In this document: positions 1 through 9,662 of the stretch, piece by piece
Numbering within the stretch: position 1 is the stretch's first letter
Layout: the number at the start of each line of letters is the position of its first letter
From: Centrapalus pauciflorus
Taxonomy: Eukaryota > Streptophyta > Magnoliopsida > Asterales > Asteraceae
Length of the DNA: 64,000 bases
Direction: 5' to 3'
NCBI GenBank assembly: GCA_020465985.1
Contig: JAANYP010002360.1
Span: 610,866 to 674,865, forward strand
Position numbers and translations under genes: made by a program
Notes under the pieces: generated by a model
Seen by the model: only the letters and a program-made list of their open reading frames with translations
Database searches by the model: none
What the model was told of the DNA's origin: nothing

Positions 1-2
1 GC

Positions 3-854
3 CGATTTACTTCAAATTTCTGGTCGGCATTACAAGAAGGGTTAGGAACGAGGATTGCTATGAGTACTGCCTACCATCCGCAAACTGATGGTCAAAGTGA
101 AAGGACCATCCTAACGCTTGAAGATATGATGCGGTCGTGCATATTGGATCTCGGTGGCAATTGGGACGATCATTTGCCACTGATAGAGTTCTCATACAAT
201 AACAGTTACCACGCAACAATCAAGAAAGCACCATTTGAGGCTTTATATGGGAGAAGGTGTAGGACTCCTACGTGTTGGAGAGAAACAGGGGAAACACCGA
301 TTGCTGGGCCGGAATTACTACAAGAAACTAACGAGAAGATACAGCTGATTAGACAGAACATGAAAGCGGCCCAGGATCGTCAGAAGAATTATTACGACAG
401 GAGACACAAACCAATTAACTTTGAGGTAAATGATTGGGTGTATCTGAAAGTGTCACCTATGAGAGGTGTTACACGATTCGTGAAGAGAGGAAAGTTGGCT
501 CCGAGATTCGTCGGACCATTCAGGATTATAGAGAAGGTGAGTAATCAGTCATACCGTTTAGAGCTGCCTGAAGAAATGTCGGGCATACACCCGGTGTTCC
601 ATGTGGGGAACCTTAGAAAGTCGTTCACAACCGAAAACGAAGATTGGGCAGATCACACTGAGTTGCAGATTGATGAAAGGCTCCGGTATGTTGAAGAGCC
701 GAAATGTGTTTTAGATACTAAAGTAAAGAAATTGAGAAGCAAGGAGATTGAAATGGTGCTTGTACGTTGGAAGCATCACAAAGGATCCAATCATACGTGG
801 GAGCCTAAGTCTGAAATGTCGAAGAAGTATCCGCAACTGTTCGAATCCGATTAA
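3..854 (+). CDS. Gy1 integrase C-terminal half with chromodomain (5' partial)
   Basis: The frame is open from base 3 to the stop at 852-854. It carries the end of the integrase catalytic core (AYHPQTDGQSERT, about residues 21-33, then the ALYGRRCRTP motif), the GPF/Y-type module (GKLAPRFVGPFRI) and a C-terminal chromodomain (MVLVRWKHHKGSNHTWEP) of the type thought to steer chromovirus integration to heterochromatin. The methionine at 60 is internal to the polyprotein, not a start. No frameshift is visible in this piece. The DDE residues lie mostly upstream, outside the window. The LTR begins 33 bases after the stop. Confidence 0.92.
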   Translation, partial: RFTSNFWSALQEGLGTRIAMSTAYHPQTDGQSERTILTLEDMMRSCILDLGGNWDDHLPLIEFSYNNSYHATIKKAPFEALYGRRCRTPTCWRETGETPIAGPELLQETNEKIQLIRQNMKAAQDRQKNYYDRRHKPINFEVNDWVYLKVSPMRGVTRFVKRGKLAPRFVGPFRIIEKVSNQSYRLELPEEMSGIHPVFHVGNLRKSFTTENEDWADHTELQIDERLRYVEEPKCVLDTKVKKLRSKEIEMVLVRWKHHKGSNHTWEPKSEMSKKYPQLFESD

Positions 855-887
855 CTTCGAGGACGAAGTTGAGCGTGGTGGAGCCCA

Positions 888-3013
888 TGTTGTAACATCC
901 TCGGATTTAATTTATTGTAATTGGATAATTAGATGAATTTTTGTATAATTAAGTTGAATTATGAAAAATGACTATGTATCTGGATATTTGGAAATTTGTT
1001 GTTATTTTAAGAAATTTGAGAATTTAAAGTTTAGTTATTAAGTATATTTGTTAAAAAATTAGTGATGATGAAAATTATGATGAAAATCAGTATTTAATGG
1101 AACCGAGTAAGTTGAGGGGTTAAATGTGCCAAAAGCTAAAAGTTGAGAATAAAAGACTTATGGTCTTTCATTTGCACCATTTCTCTCTCTCTCTCTCATC
1201 TCTCGGCCCTCTCACTCTATACAAATTCAAGAATCATAAAAGTTGATATTTGAAGCTAAAAATTTGAAACAAGATTGCTAGAAAGGAACTATAACATCTG
1301 CAATTGACGATTTAAGGTAAACATTTCACAAATTCTTTGAAATTGATGGTTTTTAGTTCGGATTTGTTAAAATCCGAAATACTAATTTGATGTTGAAGAT
1401 GTTGATGCATGTGTGATATTTTTGTGGATTTGTTTAAATCTAGTGTATAAGATGTTATGTATTAAATTTCAGCTTCTGATTCACACTATAAGTATGATTT
1501 TTAGAGATTAGTGTGTGTTTATGTGTGTGTGTTCGAACGGTTGAACAAAAAGGGTCAAAAAGGAGTGGGTATGGTATGTAAAAGTGTTAATATTGGTGTT
1601 AAAAGGGTTGAAAATAGATGTATTTTAGTTTGTATAAGTTATTTCATGTATTGAATTAGTACAAAAAACGATGGGATTAAATCTGAAATTTGACAAAACT
1701 GCACAAGTATGAACACAGTGGGATCCGAATTCGGATCCGAGATTAACTCGGATCTGGTCCGAATTCGGATGAGGCCCGGATTTCAGGATATTCAAATTTT
1801 CAAAATGTTTTCTAAGTGATGAAATTCGGTGTAGGTCCGAATTCGGTTGGGTCCGAATTCGGGTAAGGTTCCAACTTAAATTGGGGACCGAATTAGGATG
1901 TGGTCCAAATTTGTATATGATCCAAACTTGACAAGATTTGAACTTACATGAGACCGAATTAGAATTATTGTGAGGTCCGAATTGGGGGTCCGAATTCGGG
2001 TGGGGTCCGAATTCGGACATGGATCCGAAATGTGGATCAAATATTGCAAAACTTATAAAATTTAGTTTTATGAAATTAAACAGATATTGACACAATGTGT
2101 TGTTACAACTGACTTAACAGGTCCCTTGTGGTGTTGTTTAACCCACAGTGGGGTACTTTGTGGATCCGGTTGAAATCCTGAGGAGAAATAAAATTAACTG
2201 AAGTTTAATAACGCACCCACTGTGAGTACCTTTGATATTAACATTGCTGCATCTGCTTTATGTTTGCTTTCCCTGCTGAGGCATGTTGTTTCATATTCGT
2301 TTGACACTCTACTAACTTGCGTATATGTTGATGCACATTCATATTTGTTGCATGTCCGTTTATTTACTGTGCATCCTTTTGATGGACCTGCGTGGTCGCA
2401 TCTGTACTCTGATGTTACTGTGCTATATGACCAAGAGTTTGACACCTCTGTGGTCAGGATAGACAATAAGTCATCCCCGATGTAATGTCTGCCTCAGATG
2501 GTTGGTTTTCTTATGCCGAGTGTCAGCTCGAAGGAGCTGCGGCTCAGGTTTGCGTACTTTGAGTACGTGTGGAGTATACGGTATGTGTTACCGCGGTTAC
2601 TCTGGGTGGCATCATAAAGATTTGTAGAATGTGTAAAATCTTATGGTATTCACTAAGAAATTCGCTTACCCCTCAGTTGTTACATTTTTACCGGAAAAGA
2701 GAAATCGACGGCGGGACCATCTAGCTAGGACGTTTGTTTAAGTAATTGAAGACTTCTACTGTTTAACTTGTTATTTGGTTTATGGAATTACTGTTGTAAT
2801 AAATTTCGGGATGATGTAATACTTTTGAGTTTGTAGACTTAGACGTGTAACCTATGTAGCACCGTAGGGTGTATGACAAATTTGTATTATTTTATTTTGT
2901 ATTTTATGCTTCCGCACTTTAATTTAAGCTATCAGATCATTATGTAATTGTTTGTTGGTGATTAATCCTGGGTGTATTGTAATGGTGGTTAATGTGGCAA
3001 GGGTGTCACAACA
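888..3013 (+). repeat. Gy1 3' LTR (2126 bp)
   Basis: It starts TGTTGTAACATCC just after a purine-rich GAGCGTGGTGGAG stretch and ends GTGTCACAACA. The ends TGTTGT and ACAACA are inverted repeats with the canonical TG..CA. The interior holds a CT-microsatellite-rich leader near 1180-1215, a palindrome array (1725-2016) and AT-rich sequence. ORFs inside it are by-products of these repeats. No second copy is in the window. Confidence 0.88.
1725..2016. repeat. CCGAATTCGG palindrome array in Gy1 LTR
   Basis: Six exact copies of the 10-bp palindrome CCGAATTCGG start at 1725, 1759, 1837, 1853, 1990 and 2007, mostly in the wider context GGTCCGAATTCGG, with decayed versions between them (for example near 1823, 1888 and 1975). 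Spacing is irregular. The array lies about 840-1130 bp from the LTR 5' end. Gy4's LTR has a similar array at the same offset. Confidence 0.9.
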
Positions 3014-4170
3014 CCTGCAACCAAAGACATAGAAAAATTTAACTTTAGGAATTCTTTTATTGATTAATTCATAAGGCGTCTTTCCAAAGCGTTTGTTGAC
3101 ATAAGATCGCATCTGGGTAAAACACGCAGTTGCTATAGCTTCAGCCCAGAGGAATAACAGCAGATTTTAATAGACAAGCATCGTCCTTGCAGCTTCAACA
3201 ATAGTGCGGTTTCAACATTCATCTACACCATTTTGTTGAGGGGTACGAGCCGCAGAGAATTGATGGGTTATTCCTAATGAACTAAGAAAGGTCTCTAAAG
3301 ACTTGTTTTTAAACTTAGTACCATTATCAGATCTAATGGTCTGGACAGTCAGCTGTAACTTTACTTAAATTTTGCGCAGGAAGTCAATTATGATGTTTGT
3401 AGCTTCAAATCTGGATCGCAGAAAGAAAACCCACATGTATCTTGAGTATTCATCAACGATTACAAGAACTTTTTCTTGTTGATACTCTATACTCTCATCA
3501 CCCCGCAGGGATCCATGTGTATCAGCTCTAAAGGCTTTGTTGAAGAGTGTTCAACTTTCAGTTTATGCGAAGCTTTCACCATCTTTCATTTCTCACATGC
3601 CGCACACAACTGCTCATTCTGAAACTTGAGAGTTGGAAGGCCTTTGACTAAACCCTTCTTTGGCAAGGTTATTTAGATCTTTGAATTTCAAGTGGGAAAG
3701 ACGACGGTGCCACAACCATGACTCTTTTGTAGATTCCTTAGACAGTAAACAGACATCTTTTCGTACATTTAAGTTGGCCAAAGCGATAGAGTACAGATTT
3801 GTCTTTCGAGCTCCAGCAAGAATTTCCTTTCCTTCCCCAGATCTTATGCTACATCGGTTCGCCTTGAAATTGACTTCTAACCCTTTATCGCACAATTGTC
3901 CGATGCTAAACAGATTATGACCAAGACCATCGACATAGAAAACTTTTTGGATAGTGATCCAGTCATACTCCAAACTCCCATAGCTTCTGATCGGACAGAA
4001 ATGATCATTACCAAATCTAGTAGTCCCACAGAATTTATCAACAAAATTCGTAAGGGTGTCTCGCTGTCTGGTCATATGCTTGGAGCATCCGGAATCAAGG
4101 TACCAGACATGATTTACCTACAAATCGCATTAAACAGTGAGGTACCCACTTTAAAATGGGTCCTTTAGAG
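3014..4170 (-). pseudogene. Co1 protease, GAG-pre-integrase and integrase remnant
   Basis: Read on the minus strand, this continues a copia polyprotein. The aspartic-protease motif WYLDSGCSKHMTRQ lies near 4070-4110. A GAG-pre-integrase segment follows (WLWHRRLSHLKFKDLNNLA, near 3680-3740). Integrase core traces lie at about 3110-3310, including a PQQNGV motif, and the KVFGC-like motif lies near 3015-3060. Several stops and frameshifts break it, for example near 3614 and between 3110 and 3400. The left end is cut by the Gy1 insertion at 3013/3014; the reverse transcriptase part would lie outside the window. It continues Co1 gag upstream at 4430-6060. Confidence 0.85.
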
Positions 4171-4429
4171 TTAGGTAAATCATGTGGTGCAATGTCAGTT
4201 ACACAATGAGTAACAATCTTAACTTTAGGAACCCATTTCTGGACAGTTTTCTTGGGAATCCACTTTTAAACAGTTCTTTTGGGAACTGATTTGGAAGTTG
4301 ATTTCTTTGGAACCATTGTTGTCTAGACCTAGGGACCTTATGCTTTTCTCTCCACATAGACACATTCGACATAGGAAAAGATTTTGCATTAAAAGCATTA
4401 CTATGAAGAGGGTTCAAAGACAATAAATC

Positions 4430-6060
4430 AGCACGAGAGTATTTAAGACATGATTAAGCAGCTAAGTTATTATAGACATTGTTCACTACAGAACTATTCC
4501 TATCTGTAATACTAGACTCCTTTTTCCTCCACTCTTTGCGTAAACTCTCCATTTTCTTTCCAATCTGCTTTTTTCTCCACACTTGATTTGATGTTATTTT
4601 TACAATATTATCTGACATAAATGAAGAACTAAAATTAGTCGAATTGGATTGAACATTATTTTGTAAATTTTCTTACCATGAGTAGAACTGTACTCTTTGC
4701 TTTGGTAACCTTTGAAGATGAGGATTCACCTTTTTCAAATGTTGAAGGAACAAAGGCAACTTTTGCTTTACCCTTGTGTTTTAAAACAGGTGTTGAAACT
4801 GATACAACTTTGGGAGTTGTAGGTACTTGTTTCAAGATACCAACTATTCCCTTAGTTTTAACAGTCCCTTTTTCTTGAAGAGGTTTAACAAATTTATCTA
4901 TCTTGACAAAAAGTTCATTTGAAGGATGAACCTTAGAGTTCATGAACAGATCAAAGTCTTCTTCTGAGTTAATTGTTTCAGCAAGAGCTGAAGTTTTCTG
5001 AACATGTTGAGAGGTGAGTCCAGGCTGTTCTGCAAGTTTTATATCTAATTCTTGAATTAATGCATGGAGCTTTACATTTTCTTCCTCAAAAGTTTTGTTT
5101 TTCAATTCAATATCAGAGTTTATCTTCTCAAGAATTGTAATAGGAATGTATGGCTATTAGGGAAGAATTGTATTTTCAGAAAGATCCTTATCAGATAATG
5201 TCTGAATGAAATCTTTTGTTTTTGGTGGATCTTTATAATTTTCATTGAGAAGATTATAATCCAAATCATTTTGCATTTTGTACTCTCTCAACCTTTTTAG
5301 ATTTTTACCCGATTCCACTTCCTCAGAAGCTTTTAAAAACACCATTTTTAATCCTAATTTCATGTTCTTGTATCATATAACGTTGGAGAACACGAAATTG
5401 CTTTCGTAAGATACTTTGGATTTTCACAACCAACGCCAGATTTTGAATTATAAAAATCAGTGTATTTTGGCTAATTTAAGTGATCGTTTGATCTGTTTGA
5501 CCTTTTCAAGAATTCATCTTATATGGTTTTTATTTTCTCATAAAGCTTAGTTCTTTTTTCAAAGATCGAATTGTATTTTATAGAACAATTAGCATATTCT
5601 AATTCAGCTAATTTGAGTTTTTCAGTTATGTCAGTAATAATGTTACTCAGTTTCTTATTCTCAAGCTGAAGTTTGTCGAACTTTTCTTCCATTACCGAAA
5701 CAGATTACAAAGTGAATGCCTTATCTTTGCAAAATTCTAAAATTAATGCATGCTCAATTCTTAATTTATTTTCCATAGAACAGACATTCTTTTTCTCGGC
5801 CTTTAATGATTTTTCAAAACGTTTTAGCATGTAAGCCATTTGCACTAATTTATTTTCAAGCTCGAAGCAGTTATCATTATCTGAGTCAGGATTAGAATCT
5901 ACCTCAGGTGTCTTAGAATTATCAGAAGTGTCAGAATCTGATCCATCATCCTCATTAGCTTTACTGCATCCTTCTCCTTCAGTAGCCATTAGTGAAAAAT
6001 CTTCTCTCAACTCAGTCTCTAAATCTGTGCCCTCAGCTTTAGCATTCTCAGCTTCCTTAT
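4430..6060 (-). pseudogene. Co1 gag C-terminal region, charged and coiled-coil
   Basis: Minus-strand open segments at 6010-5705, 5363-5157 and 5105-4656 are rich in E, K, S and L with heptad-like spacing (ENKLVQMAYMLKRFEKS, EENVKLHALIQELDIKLAEQ). The reading crosses the Co2 insertion: 6060 joins 19141 after removing one CTTAT, giving VWVGLTDKEAE, which matches AEDKVWVGLTDEESEEQ in the related element Co3. This is the long coiled-coil tail that some copia Gag proteins carry after the zinc knuckle. Several stops and frameshifts separate the open segments. Confidence 0.75.
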
Positions 6061-6639
6061 TGTAAGGTCACCTACCTACGGATCCAATATTGACGCGACA
6101 CCGTCTAACGAGTGCGGAATCCTCGTTAGCGCCTTAACGGATTGATCACACACACGAAACACGGAGACACACACGACGATAGACGTAACAACGGACGTCC
6201 CGACACGTGATTCTCTCTAAGAACACACTGAAATCTCTCTGCAAGTTCGTAATCGCCCGGATGATTATTTCTGCAAAGATTGTTAATCAAAACTGATTAA
6301 CTCTTGATTATAGGCCTTAACTTCGAACTTAGCATGGACAAGTTCGAGAAGGCCCAAGCCCACGAACTTGTCCATCATTAAGTTCGAATCTAGGCCTTTG
6401 AACTTATTCTAGAACTTGTCTTTGAACTTGTTCTAGAACTTATGTTTGAACTTACCTTTGAACTTATGTTTGAACTTATTGTAAAACATCAATTACAACC
6501 AAGTTCAAATATATATACAATCAATATCAATATCAAACATATATCAAACATATGTATTAATGTGCAATTATGAACACTTGGACTATTACAAAATATCATC
6601 TATACTTAGACTGCTATCGTCACACAAGATGCACTAACA
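6061..6639 (-). repeat. Co2 3' LTR (579 bp)
   Basis: On the plus strand it begins TGTAAGGTCACC and ends GATGCACTAACA; the polypurine tract abuts its right side. It carries the 6334-6375 hairpin, several AGTTCGAA and GAACTTATGTTT motifs, and a TATA-like ATATATATT stretch near 6505-6515 (minus sense). It lacks one 24-bp GAACTTATGTTT-type unit present in the 5' LTR. Confidence 0.95.
6334..6375. other. Conserved hairpin in Co2 LTR
   Basis: Perfect 13-bp inverted repeat ATGGACAAGTTCG / CGAACTTGTCCAT around a 16-base loop containing GGCCCAAGCCCA. The 5' LTR copy at 18811-18852 keeps it with one mismatch. A diverged relative at 51587-51620 keeps an 11-bp stem with a C-G to T-A pair swap (see findings). 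Confidence 0.85.
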
Positions 6640-6640
6640 G

Positions 6641-6652
6641 ACTCCCCCTTGA
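6641..6652 (-). other. Co2 polypurine tract
   Basis: ACTCCCCCTTGA on the plus strand reads as a purine run (AAGGGGGAGT) on the element's strand, directly next to the 3' LTR. It is the expected primer for plus-strand DNA synthesis. Confidence 0.85.
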
Positions 6653-6814
6653 TGATAACTTCTAACTATATATATTTTGTCTAAGTACTAGGTCTATACA
6701 AACTACTACCTGCGTATAATCCCTGCTCTATACAAACCCTTACCACTTTTTGGAACTTCCTGCCTTCAGATCTCCAGCCTTCGTGAAAGAAAATCGGCTG
6801 ATCATGAAGCTTTT

Positions 6815-7282
6815 TCAGGTCTCCTTGGATAGGTTAATTAGATGCAGCGGATCGTATACTTTCAAAATTGTCTTTTCTTCTAGATCCTCCATTACTACTT
6901 CAGCCGTTTCATTGTCTACATACCACCACTTCATGTTTGCAAGTACATCCTGTGGCATAGACTTCAACGGAACTTTCTTCAAACATCGGACTGGATTGTA
7001 AACCATCTTAGCCCAAGGTTTACCAATGTGAGGATCTATTCTCGTCTCATCCTCTACTCATTTGCCTGATCTTGGCTTTAGTCTTTCAAACTTTCCAGAT
7101 CTACCCTTCCTGCTTTTAATTTTTGCAACCACTTCAGCGTAGGGGTCATCTCCCAAGTTAATAAGCTCCTTCCAGGCCAATTCCTTCACCTCACATTTGG
7201 GCAATGTATTAAGGACCTTTAAGGTTCTCCTCAGATCTGAATCCCGTCTCTTCTTTTAAGAACGAAGAGCTGTAGTTCCCTA
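6815..7282 (-). pseudogene. Co2 ORF3 C-terminal extension, frameshifted
   Basis: Downstream of the ORF3 stop, minus-strand sequence stays protein-like in other frames: a segment reading LPKCEVKELAWKELINLG near 7150-7210, then an open 63-codon stretch at 7006-6815 containing MKWWYVDNETAEVVMEDLEE. At least one frameshift (near 7283) and one stop (near 7060) separate them from ORF3. I infer an ancestral ORF3 of more than 900 codons reaching about 170 bp from the 3' LTR. Confidence 0.6.
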
Positions 7283-9619
7283 TCAAAGAACCAGCTCAGA
7301 ATTCCACCTGAAAGCTTTCCTGGACTTGGCAGCCTCATCCTTTTTCTTCACTGCCAAGTCAGTCTTCTTCTCCTCGTTCTTAAACCATAGCCTCAACTTC
7401 TCTTCTTTTGTTTGTTCCCTTTCAGCTGTATCAGATTCTGATTCTTCCATAGATGCTAAGTTAAGGTCATCTAAGTCTATCACATTCTGATCATCATTTA
7501 CATATTGTTCAGTAATAGGCTGCTTCGGGATCAATACTTCATCAACATTATCATCCTCATCCTCTATAACTTCATCATCTGATTTCCAGTCCACAACTTC
7601 CTCTGGAATGAACTCCCCTTCTTCCAGATCTTCTTGATCAAATCCAAACTCGTCTTCATCATCAAGATCTATTAACGCCTCAATGATCTCATGCTCAATA
7701 TTTTTTGAGGCTGCAACTCCTCCCATACCTGACGAACTAGGCTCCCCTTGAATGATTGCTTGCTGACCAGTCTTTTGGGAAAGATCTGCTAGCTCACCTT
7801 CTTTTTGGGCATCTGGATCATCGCCTTCCTCATCGTCTCTCCTAACATTCCTCAACTGATCATCCTTGCAGCTACTCTCCCCCTGAGCTCGTAAATCGTT
7901 CAATATCTGATCAATGAGGCTCTGTGTCGTCTTGATTTGTCCTTGTTGATCAGTCACAGTTGATTTTAACTCGGCATTCTCTTGATCCAGTCGAGCATTG
8001 TGCTGTTGCAACTCTTTCACAGCCTGAGAGAGTTGGAATATTTGGACTGTTTGGAAGTCCACCTTTCCCTTCAACTCTGTGAACCGCTGATTCTCTGTGA
8101 ATGAAGTCGATGTAGATGGAATGGAGGCGGATGTGGATGGAGCTGTGGTTGATGATGATGGAGCAGCCGGTAACACAGATTGAGAAGCTGAAGTGGATGG
8201 AGCTCCCTGCATAAGTCTATACCTTTTCGCCCTATGCCTAGGAACGAGAGGAACTTCTTCTTCTTCGAACTCAGACTCTTTGGTCTCTTCTTCAATAGGT
8301 GCCGACCTTGTCGTTCTGCTAACAACTAGCCTCAATCCATATCGTCCAATCGTGATATCCGGATCTTCAGCATCAGAACTTGATTCAGACTCTGACTCGG
8401 AGGCGGTCTCAACGTGACCTTCTGCCTCAGTCTGTCCCCTTGCGCCTTCTTCTTCAGCCTGGACCTCTGTGTCCATAAACTCAGCATTAGAAGGCTGATA
8501 TTCATCAATCTCCTTAAAAATGTCATGGAAATCACCTGGAGGCTCTAAAACGTCCTGAACCAGTTGTTCAACAATATTTTGCTCCGCCGCTGTTCCCTGA
8601 GCCCATATTTCTTCAAGAGTTTGTGCCCTCTGGTCGTATTGAGGAGCCGAACTCGATGGCCCAGCAGCTTCAGTAGCTGGCTGTGGGCGAGGGGTGGATC
8701 TAGCAACCGGAGCTCTTCTAGCCGGTGCTCTTTGCCTTTGTTGCTGTTGTGGCTGTTGTTGTTGCTGTTGCTGCTGCTGTTGTTGCTGCTGTGGCGGCGG
8801 GGCTTCACCAATCCAATCGTCACCCTCCGGGGCTACGAAATCAGGATCTATAACCGCCCCAAACAATGGTGCCACTTGGGGCCTGACCTGCTCAGCCCTT
8901 CTAGCGTTATGGCTCTGGCAGTCAGTAAAAATTTGCTTATCAATCAAAGCCATGCCACTTTGATCAGGAAGTGGTGGCAAATTTGGCAAGAAATGGCATA
9001 TGATCATCATGGCGAAGCGGGGATACATCAAAAATCTTTCCCTGATCGGAGCTGTGATCTGGTGCACGAACTCCCCGAAAAACATCTCGGAAAAACTGAA
9101 CTTCTTGTTGTATACCAAAGCAATCAACGCAGATTGCAATTTGGAGACCATAGTGTCAAAACCTGCCTTCTTAGGCGCGAAGCATACCATTATAACATGG
9201 ACTAGGTATCTCCATTGTCCAATCAGCCCACTTTTAACATACGATGCTTTCGTTATATCTTGGGCATACCCCATCCTCAAAAATACAGCTTGGCGAATAG
9301 GTAATGGAAAATCTATAGGCCCTGCTTCTTGTTCCTCCGTGCCCAGCTGTAGAATCTGCCTCAACATGTTAGCTGAAAACACTATTGGTTGACCACCTAC
9401 TCTACGTAGTACAGTAGGGGTAACCGAGTAGTATACTTGCAAATGCTCCCAAAATTGTCGCACGTACGTCAGGGTAATTTGTAAGTTGTGGGTGAGTGCA
9501 TAGGATACGCGAGATTGAGTCAGGAATTCAATCATCTGACGATACGGTTGTGCCTCTGGCAATTGGAGATTCACCGCCATGACCATATTGTGCTTATTAT
9601 AAAAAGCACGATCACCCAT
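7283..9619 (-). CDS. Co2 ORF3: large post-pol accessory protein of unknown function
   Basis: A 778-codon ORF from ATG at 9619 (MGDRAFYNK). The frame opens seven codons earlier, but a splice-acceptor-like site sits just before this ATG. Residues about 20-240 form a compact, globular-looking region (EFLTQSRVSYALTH, QFWEHLQVYY, RFLMYPRFAMMI). A glutamine run from CAG/CAA repeats follows at about 275-295, then proline/serine-rich and strongly acidic segments, a likely coiled coil at about 510-580 (FQLSQAVKELQQHNARLDQE) and an acidic tail. I see no signal peptide or membrane segment, so it is not obviously envelope-like. From memory, the globular part resembles an unnamed protein repeated in Asteraceae genome annotations. 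Base composition matches the rest of the element. Confidence 0.85.
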   Translation of the reverse strand: MGDRAFYNKHNMVMAVNLQLPEAQPYRQMIEFLTQSRVSYALTHNLQITLTYVRQFWEHLQVYYSVTPTVLRRVGGQPIVFSANMLRQILQLGTEEQEAGPIDFPLPIRQAVFLRMGYAQDITKASYVKSGLIGQWRYLVHVIMVCFAPKKAGFDTMVSKLQSALIALVYNKKFSFSEMFFGEFVHQITAPIRERFLMYPRFAMMIICHFLPNLPPLPDQSGMALIDKQIFTDCQSHNARRAEQVRPQVAPLFGAVIDPDFVAPEGDDWIGEAPPPQQQQQQQQQQQQQPQQQQRQRAPARRAPVARSTPRPQPATEAAGPSSSAPQYDQRAQTLEEIWAQGTAAEQNIVEQLVQDVLEPPGDFHDIFKEIDEYQPSNAEFMDTEVQAEEEGARGQTEAEGHVETASESESESSSDAEDPDITIGRYGLRLVVSRTTRSAPIEEETKESEFEEEEVPLVPRHRAKRYRLMQGAPSTSASQSVLPAAPSSSTTAPSTSASIPSTSTSFTENQRFTELKGKVDFQTVQIFQLSQAVKELQQHNARLDQENAELKSTVTDQQGQIKTTQSLIDQILNDLRAQGESSCKDDQLRNVRRDDEEGDDPDAQKEGELADLSQKTGQQAIIQGEPSSSGMGGVAASKNIEHEIIEALIDLDDEDEFGFDQEDLEEGEFIPEEVVDWKSDDEVIEDEDDNVDEVLIPKQPITEQYVNDDQNVIDLDDLNLASMEESESDTAEREQTKEEKLRLWFKNEEKKTDLAVKKKDEAAKSRKAFRWNSELVL

Positions 9620-9662
9620 ATCTGCACACAAAATCAACAAACAAAATTAATAATTAAAAATA
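9620..9662 (-). promoter_or_regulatory. Splice-acceptor-like site ahead of ORF3
   Basis: On the minus strand an AT- and T-rich tract ends TTGATTTTGTGTGCAG at 9622, followed two bases later by the ORF3 ATG (9619). Pyrimidine-rich run plus TGCAG is a typical plant 3' splice site, which would let ORF3 be made from a spliced subgenomic RNA. No donor was identified. Inference only. Confidence 0.45.

Larger units (their letters stand above)
1..3013 (+). mobile_element. Gy1: Ty3/gypsy chromovirus, 3' part (Tekay/Del-like)
   Basis: This is the 3' end of an LTR retrotransposon: integrase with chromodomain, a short purine-rich stretch, then a complete 3' LTR ending at 3013. The 5' part lies outside the window. 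It sits inside copia Co1, whose integrase resumes at 3014. The five bases after the LTR (3014-3018, CCTGC) should be the right-hand target duplication; its partner is off-window. Lineage is inferred from the chromodomain and the LTR longer than 2 kb. Confidence 0.9.

Noticed and set aside
1625..2095. 156-codon ORF with repeated FGPHPNSD
   Set aside because: It is the translation of the CCGAATTCGG-type array inside the Gy1 LTR; no coding evidence.
8564..9205. Long plus-strand ORFs (including a cysteine-run ORF at 8694-8963) opposite ORF3
   Set aside because: They mirror the CAG/CAA polyQ coding of ORF3 on the other strand and have no protein-like content.
7283..9619. ORF3 as an envelope-like protein
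   Set aside because: SIRE relatives have envelope-like ORFs in this position, but I see no signal peptide, hydrophobic membrane anchor or glycosylation-rich ectodomain.
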